A DNA stretch of 64,000 nt from Erythrobacter sp. HKB08 (GTDB lineage: Bacteria; Pseudomonadota; Alphaproteobacteria; Sphingomonadales; Sphingomonadaceae), in contig NZ_CP035310.1 in NCBI RefSeq assembly GCF_004114695.1, forward strand, positions 1,843,501 to 1,907,500, written 5' to 3'. The notes below the pieces were generated by a model that saw only the letters and a program-made list of their open reading frames with translations, did not search any database and was not told the DNA's origin. Both the position numbers and the translations under genes were made by a program. Numbering within the stretch: position 1 is the first letter of the stretch; every line of letters starts with the position of its first letter. Below, one piece after another: positions 60,099 through 64,000 of this stretch.

Positions 60099-60223
60099 TT
60101 CGTCGAAACTCCCTCGCGCCAAGTATTGGGAACCCTATACAAATATCGAGGCCGCAAAAGGGCGCGGCAGGACTTTCCCACATGGTGGCTGGAATAGAGC
60201 CGGACGCGCGCTATAGCTTGGAT

Positions 60224-60985
60224 ATGAGCGACACGATTGACCGGCTTCTGCAGATCATGGCGCGCCTTCGCGATCCGCAGGACGGATGCGATTGGGACCT
60301 GGCGCAGGATTTTTCGACCATTGCCCCCTACACTCTCGAAGAAGCCTACGAAGTGGCCGACGCGATCGAGCGCGGCGACATGGCAGAACTGAAAGAAGAA
60401 CTCGGCGACTTGTTGCTGCAGGTCGTCTTTCATTCCCGCATGGCGGAAGAGGCCGGACACTTCAACTTCGGTGACGTCGTGAAGTCGATTTCCGACAAGA
60501 TGGAAGCGCGCCATCCGCATATTTTCGGCGACGAAGGCGGTTCGATGGGCGAAGCTCGTTGGGAAGCGCTCAAAGCCAAGGAGCGCGAGGCGAAGGGAGC
60601 CTCCAGTACTATGGACGGGGTCGCGCTCGCCCTGCCCGCGCTGCAGCGAGCGGAAAAGCTCCAGAAGCGTGCATCGCGCGACGGCTTCGACTGGGGGAAT
60701 ACCGAAGGGCCCACGCAGAAAATTCACGAGGAAATCGCCGAGCTCGCTGAAGCTCCCGATGACAAGCGCGAAGAAGAAGCGGGCGACCTGCTGTTCGCAG
60801 TGGTCAATCTCGTGCGGGCCTACGGCATTGCGCCCGAGACCGCGCTGCGCCGTGCGAACCTCAAGTTCGAGAAGCGTTACCGCACGATGGAGCGACTTGC
60901 CGAGGGTTCGTTCCCCGAGCTCTCGCTCGATGAGCAGGAAGAATTGTGGCAATCGGCCAAGCGAGCCGAAGCCGACAGCGCTTAA
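60224..60985 (+). CDS. mazG: Nucleoside triphosphate pyrophosphohydrolase MazG
   Basis: A 253-residue all-alpha NTP pyrophosphatase that cleans the nucleotide pool. It has two MazG domains: the first with CDWDLAQDFSTIAPYTLEEA and EELGDLLLQVVFHSRMAEEA, the second with KIHEEIAELAEAPDDKREEE and GDLLFAVVNLVRAYG, both carrying the EExxE...ExxD metal sites. ATG 60224 (MSDTIDRLLQIMARLRDP) is preferred over an ATG 14 codons upstream. Its TAA shares TTAA with the stop of convergent hflX. Confidence 0.93.
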   Translation: MSDTIDRLLQIMARLRDPQDGCDWDLAQDFSTIAPYTLEEAYEVADAIERGDMAELKEELGDLLLQVVFHSRMAEEAGHFNFGDVVKSISDKMEARHPHIFGDEGGSMGEARWEALKAKEREAKGASSTMDGVALALPALQRAEKLQKRASRDGFDWGNTEGPTQKIHEEIAELAEAPDDKREEEAGDLLFAVVNLVRAYGIAPETALRRANLKFEKRYRTMERLAEGSFPELSLDEQEELWQSAKRAEADSA

Positions 60986-62277
60986 AGCGTTTCGAACTGG
61001 CCGAATTCCTTGGGGCTCAGCCGGACTTCGATCAGCCGGCCGGGTTCATCCCCCGTCGCATCGCTTTCCGACAGGACATGTCCGTGCTGGTGCAGCCAGG
61101 CGATCTTGTGCCCTTCGCTCATCGGGATTTCGAAGCGATAGACCTTGCTGCCTTCGGTCAGGATCGCATCGACCCGCGCCAGAAGATCGTCAACGCCCTT
61201 CCCCTCGATCGCGCTGATGGCGACAACATCCTCGTCGCTTTCGGCGAGCCCCGTCAGCTCGGTCCTCAGCTCGTCATCGAGCAGGTCCCACTTGTTCCAT
61301 GCCTCGACGATGGGAATGCGGCCCTCGCCTTCCGGGCCATCCATGATGCCGAGGTCTTTGAGGACCGCGAGCACTTGCTGCTTCTGCGCCTGGGCGGCCG
61401 GATTGGCCATGTCGCGCACATGCACGATGACGTCGGCGCCGGTCACTTCCTCCAGCGTCGCACGAAAGGCCGCGACGAGTTGGGTCGGGAGGTCGGAAAT
61501 GAACCCCACCGTGTCGGACAGGATCGCCTTTTCGACACCGGGTAGCCGGATCGCCCGCATCGTCGGATCGAGCGTCGCGAACAGCAGGTCTTCGGCCATC
61601 ACCTCTGCACCGGTCAGGCGGTTGAAGAGCGTGGACTTGCCCGCGTTGGTATAGCCGACGAGCGCGATGACCGGCCAAGGCGCCCTGCCCCGCCGTTCAC
61701 GGTGTAGCGTTCGGGTCTTGCGCACCTGCTCGAGTTCGCGGCGCAAGCGCCCCATCCGCTGGCGGATCATGCGCCTGTCGGCCTCGATCTGCGTCTCGCC
61801 CGGACCACCGAGGAAGCCGAAGCCGCCGCGCTGGCGCTCGAGGTGGGTCCAGCTCCGCACGAGCCGGCTCTGCTGGTAGTCGAGATGGGCGAGCTCGACC
61901 TGGAGCCGCCCCTCGGCAGTCGCCGCACGCTCGCCGAAGATTTCGAGGATAAGCCCGGTACGGTCGATGACCTTACGCTTCAGCCGATCTTCGAGATTGC
62001 GCTGCTGGATCGGGCTGAGCGCGCCATCAACGATGACAAGCTCGGCCTCATGCAATTCGCACTGGGTCGCGATGTTCTCGACCTGACCCGAGCCGAAGAG
62101 CGTATTCGGCTTCACGCTGCGCACGGGCAGCACGAAGCTCTCGGCAATTACGATCCCAATTGCGAGCGCAAGGCCGCACGCCTCGGCCAGACGTTCGTCG
62201 GCATCGAGGTCGTAATTCTGCCCGCGAATGTCGGGACATACGACAAGGGCCCGCGCGCCGCGGGAAACCTCGCCCAT
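60982..62277 (-). CDS. hflX: Ribosome-associated GTPase HflX
   Basis: A 431-residue GTPase that rescues stalled or heat-damaged ribosomes. The N-terminal HflX domain (VKPNTLFGSGQVENIATQCE, LSPIQQRNLEDRLKRKVIDR) and a helical linker with GGPGETQIEADRRMIRQRMG precede the G domain: G1 GYTNAGKS at 208-215, G3 DTVGFI, G4 NKWD. It lies 17 bases downstream of hfq, as in many proteobacteria. Confidence 0.95.
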   Translation of the reverse strand: MGEVSRGARALVVCPDIRGQNYDLDADERLAEACGLALAIGIVIAESFVLPVRSVKPNTLFGSGQVENIATQCELHEAELVIVDGALSPIQQRNLEDRLKRKVIDRTGLILEIFGERAATAEGRLQVELAHLDYQQSRLVRSWTHLERQRGGFGFLGGPGETQIEADRRMIRQRMGRLRRELEQVRKTRTLHRERRGRAPWPVIALVGYTNAGKSTLFNRLTGAEVMAEDLLFATLDPTMRAIRLPGVEKAILSDTVGFISDLPTQLVAAFRATLEEVTGADVIVHVRDMANPAAQAQKQQVLAVLKDLGIMDGPEGEGRIPIVEAWNKWDLLDDELRTELTGLAESDEDVVAISAIEGKGVDDLLARVDAILTEGSKVYRFEIPMSEGHKIAWLHQHGHVLSESDATGDEPGRLIEVRLSPKEFGQFETL

Positions 62278-62294
62278 CAGGTCATCGTCGAAAC

Positions 62295-62834
62295 TCAGTC
62301 TTCGTCGCCTTCCCAGTCGCCCGACAGGTCGACGGGCGTTGCAGGCTGGATCGTCGAGACGGCATGCTTGTAGGCAAGCTGCACATAGCCTTCGCGTTCC
62401 AGCAGCATGCAGAACAGATCGTATGCCGCAATCGCGCCCTGCAGCATCACGCCGTTGACGAGGAACATCGTCACCTGAGCTTCGGCATCACGGACACTGG
62501 CAAGGAAAACGTCCTGCAACAGGCGCTGCTTCTTGCTGGTATCGGTGCTCGAGAACTGGCGCGCATCCATCGGCTGCGACGGCATGATCGTGCTGATCGC
62601 ATGCTTGTAGACCAGCTGGGATTGGCCGTCGCGGCGCAGCAGGATCGAGAAATTGTCGAACCAGGTCACGATGCCCTGAAGCTTGACGCCCTTCACCAGG
62701 AACATGGTGACAGGCATCTTCTCCTTGCGCAGGGCATTGAGGAAAGCGTCTTGTAGGTTGCCCTGCTTGACGGACTGTGCCGCCTCCTTGGGCTTGGAAA
62801 CCGGGCGCGCGGAGAGGGTGCGGCCATCCGACAT
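62295..62834 (-). CDS. hfq: Tandem-domain RNA chaperone Hfq
   Basis: A 179-residue protein made of two Sm-like Hfq domains. Domain 1 (about 24-85) has [39 protein letters not shown] and YKHAISTI. Domain 2 (about 104-165) has [38 protein letters not shown] and YKHAVSTI. The second lacks one basic rim residue (RK in domain 1, RD here). Three copies could make a hexamer-like ring. ATG 62834 follows GGAG (62844-62841); other in-frame ATGs lie upstream. Confidence 0.93.
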   Translation of the reverse strand: MSDGRTLSARPVSKPKEAAQSVKQGNLQDAFLNALRKEKMPVTMFLVKGVKLQGIVTWFDNFSILLRRDGQSQLVYKHAISTIMPSQPMDARQFSSTDTSKKQRLLQDVFLASVRDAEAQVTMFLVNGVMLQGAIAAYDLFCMLLEREGYVQLAYKHAVSTIQPATPVDLSGDWEGDED

Positions 62835-62879
62835 AATATTCTCCATTATTGGCAGCCGCTCTGACGGCGACCGCAATCT

Positions 62880-62902
62880 GGCGCCATATTGGGCATGGCG
62901 CC
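62880..62902 (-). promoter_or_regulatory. Perfect inverted repeat in the hfq leader
   Basis: GGCGCCAT (62880-62887) and ATGGCGCC (62895-62902) form an 8-base perfect stem with a 7-base loop, between the predicted hfq promoter and its ribosome site. No T run follows on the minus strand, so it does not look like a terminator for ntrX. It may be a leader structure or an operator. Confidence 0.55.
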
Positions 62903-62914
62903 GGTTAGACCCTG

Positions 62915-62943
62915 ATTTTGGGACGTTTTGAGAAGGATTTCAA
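62915..62943 (-). promoter_or_regulatory. Candidate hfq promoter
   Basis: On the minus strand TTGAAA (62943-62938) and CAAAAT (62920-62915) are separated by 17 bases, five of six and four of six consensus bases for a housekeeping promoter. The leader to the hfq ATG would be about 75 bases. Confidence 0.4.
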
Positions 62944-62953
62944 CTCGAAATCC
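62935..62953 (-). terminator. Hairpin after ntrX
   Basis: GGATTTC (62935-62941) and GAAATCC (62947-62953) make a perfect 7-base stem with a 5-base loop, 25 bases after the ntrX stop; the minus strand continues TTCTC. It is a possible weak terminator. It overlaps the -35 of the candidate hfq promoter. Confidence 0.4.
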
Positions 62954-62977
62954 AACTTTGTCATATTGCGCAAGGCT

Positions 62978-64000
62978 TTAATCGGAACGGTCTTTCTTTC
63001 GTTCGCCCATTCCGAGCAGCTTCAGCTTGCGGTGCAGCGCGGAGCGTTCCATCCCGATGAAGCTCGCAGTCTTAGAGATATTGCCCGAGAACCGTCGGAT
63101 CTGGACGCTGAGATATTCGCGCTCGAAAGTCTCGCGGGCTTCGCGCAGCGGCACACCCATCAGGGCCGAAATACCCCCTCCCCCGCCGAGACGGTTGCCG
63201 GTGACTTCGGTTGGCAGCATGTCCGCCTCGATCACCGAGAGTTCTTCGCGCGGCGTGAGGATTATCGTGCGCTCGATCACGTTGCGAAGCTGCCGCACAT
63301 TGCCCGGCCAGTCGTAGGCCTGCAGCGCAGCCATCGCTTCCTCGGAGATTTCCGGCGCACGGATACCTTGCTCGGCGGCGTGGTGGGTGAAGAAATGCTC
63401 CGCGAGCTCGGGGATGTCGTCGCGGCGCTCGGCAAGCGAGGGGACCGTGACCGGCACGACGTTGAGGCGATAGAACAGATCTTCGCGGAAGCGCTTCTCT
63501 TCCATCTCGCTCGGCAGGTCGCGTGCCGTTGAGGAGACGACGCGCACGTCCACGCCGATCTGCCGGCTGCCCCCGACACGCACGAAGCTCTGTTCAGTCA
63601 GGACACGAAGGATACGCGCCTGCGTACTGAGCGGCATATCGGCGACCTCGTCGAGGTAGAGCGTGCCACCATCGGCGATCTCGAGCAGGCCCTGCCGCAC
63701 GAGCTTGCCGTTCGCTTCCTCGCCGAACAGTTCCTGCTCGAAGCGCTCTGGCGTGATGCGCGCGGAATTGACGATCACGAACGCCTTCTCGGCGCGCGGG
63801 CTCCAGCTGTGCAAGAGGCGCGCGGCGACTTCCTTGCCCGCGCCGGCCGGGCCGGTGATCATCACGCGGCTGCCGGTGTTCGCGACGCGTTTGAGCGTTG
63901 CCCTGACCTGGTTGATCGCGGGGGAATTGCCGGTGAATTCCTCTCCGCGGCTGAAGCCCTGGCGCAGCTGGTTGTTCTCGCGGCGTAGGCGCTCGGTCTC
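62978..64000 (-). CDS. ntrX: Nitrogen response regulator NtrX (5' end outside window)
   Basis: The visible 340 residues hold most of the AAA+ sigma-54 interaction domain and the C-terminal DNA-binding domain; the receiver domain is beyond the right edge. Seen are GPAGAGKE (Walker A, GxxGxGKE), LYLDEVADMPLSTQARILRV (Walker B) and YDWPGNVRQLRNVIERTIIL. The GAFTGA loop that contacts sigma-54 is missing: the stretch reads LFGEEANGKLVRQGLLEIAD, as in other alphaproteobacterial NtrX. The Fis-type helix is ISKTASFIGMERSALHRKLK. NtrY should lie upstream. Confidence 0.92.
   Translation of the reverse strand, partial: ETERLRRENNQLRQGFSRGEEFTGNSPAINQVRATLKRVANTGSRVMITGPAGAGKEVAARLLHSWSPRAEKAFVIVNSARITPERFEQELFGEEANGKLVRQGLLEIADGGTLYLDEVADMPLSTQARILRVLTEQSFVRVGGSRQIGVDVRVVSSTARDLPSEMEEKRFREDLFYRLNVVPVTVPSLAERRDDIPELAEHFFTHHAAEQGIRAPEISEEAMAALQAYDWPGNVRQLRNVIERTIILTPREELSVIEADMLPTEVTGNRLGGGGGISALMGVPLREARETFEREYLSVQIRRFSGNISKTASFIGMERSALHRKLKLLGMGERKKDRSD

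Noticed and set aside
1-64000. CRISPR arrays, insertion sequences, rRNA or prophage
   Set aside because: No regular direct repeats with spacers, no transposase genes, no terminal inverted repeats and no rRNA segments were seen.

Overview
The window is a GC-rich, gene-dense piece of an alphaproteobacterial chromosome, most likely from Sphingomonadales and probably from Erythrobacteraceae. The grounds are the alphaproteobacterial order ntrX-hfq-hflX, an Hfq with two fused Sm domains (known from Sphingomonadales such as Zymomonas), a pyruvate dehydrogenase E2/E3 locus without E1, an alphaproteobacterial-type short ProRS, PhaR, and the hrcA-grpE / rph-rdgB-hemW neighbourhood. I see no insertion sequence, prophage, CRISPR array or rRNA. 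There is one tRNA gene, tRNA-Ser(TGA). Nearly every base is coding and no gene-free stretch reaches 300 bases.

Layout. 1-2680 (minus): a VWA/CoxE-like protein, a DUF2314/DUF2185 protein and a DUF817 membrane protein, translationally coupled. 2813-5678 (plus): two tandem soluble chemoreceptors, which separate the VWA gene from its usual MoxR partner at 5692-6546. 6645-10220 (minus): small membrane protein, parE, LpoA-like lipoprotein. 10260-12426 (plus): rsmI, yraN, gshB. 12423-16395: xerC and hemW, a CAP-domain secreted protein, rdgB and rph. 16477-18115: hrcA-grpE. 18161-21885: an indoleamine 2,3-dioxygenase homologue, two unknown membrane proteins, a metallopeptidase-like protein and a PCu(A)C copper chaperone. 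22053-26133: dnaK, dnaJ and an exported metallo-beta-lactamase-fold hydrolase, then a large patatin-like protein on the minus strand. 28517-38720 (plus): radA, cvpA, a NifU-like protein, an MHS-type transporter, alr, phaR, proS, a DUF805 protein, rnr. 38717-46435: a universal stress protein, the E2-SH3-thioesterase-lpdA cluster, a CPA2 cation/proton antiporter, an aminotransferase, a sulfotransferase-like protein and tRNA-Ser. 46563-54673 (plus): a tightly packed run for cell wall and replication functions (mltB-like, rlpA-like, D,D-carboxypeptidase, tmk, holB, metG, tatD, PhnP-like hydrolase, a 55-residue membrane protein).

54742-60098 (minus) is the most unusual block: SPFH/SHOCT protein, two DUF4178 zinc-ribbon proteins, a 47-residue membrane peptide, DUF350 membrane protein, a membrane-embedded aminopropyltransferase (SpeE-like) and an S-adenosylmethionine decarboxylase (SpeD). 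Together they look like one operon that couples polyamine-type chemistry to the membrane; it is my best candidate for a poorly described system. mazG, hflX, tandem-domain hfq and the 3' part of ntrX close the window.

Several structural themes recur. Of ten convergent junctions, four overlap by four bases so that both stop codons lie in one CTAG or TTAA, and two more abut exactly. Co-directional genes are repeatedly coupled through NTGA overlaps (ATGA, GTGA, TTGA and apparently CTGA). Two genes seem to need non-standard starts (ATC for the D,D-carboxypeptidase, CTG for the metallopeptidase-like protein). Short promoters and operators could be proposed for dnaK (RpoH-like), phaR (PhaR operator), hfq, hrcA and the patatin gene; these are pattern matches only.
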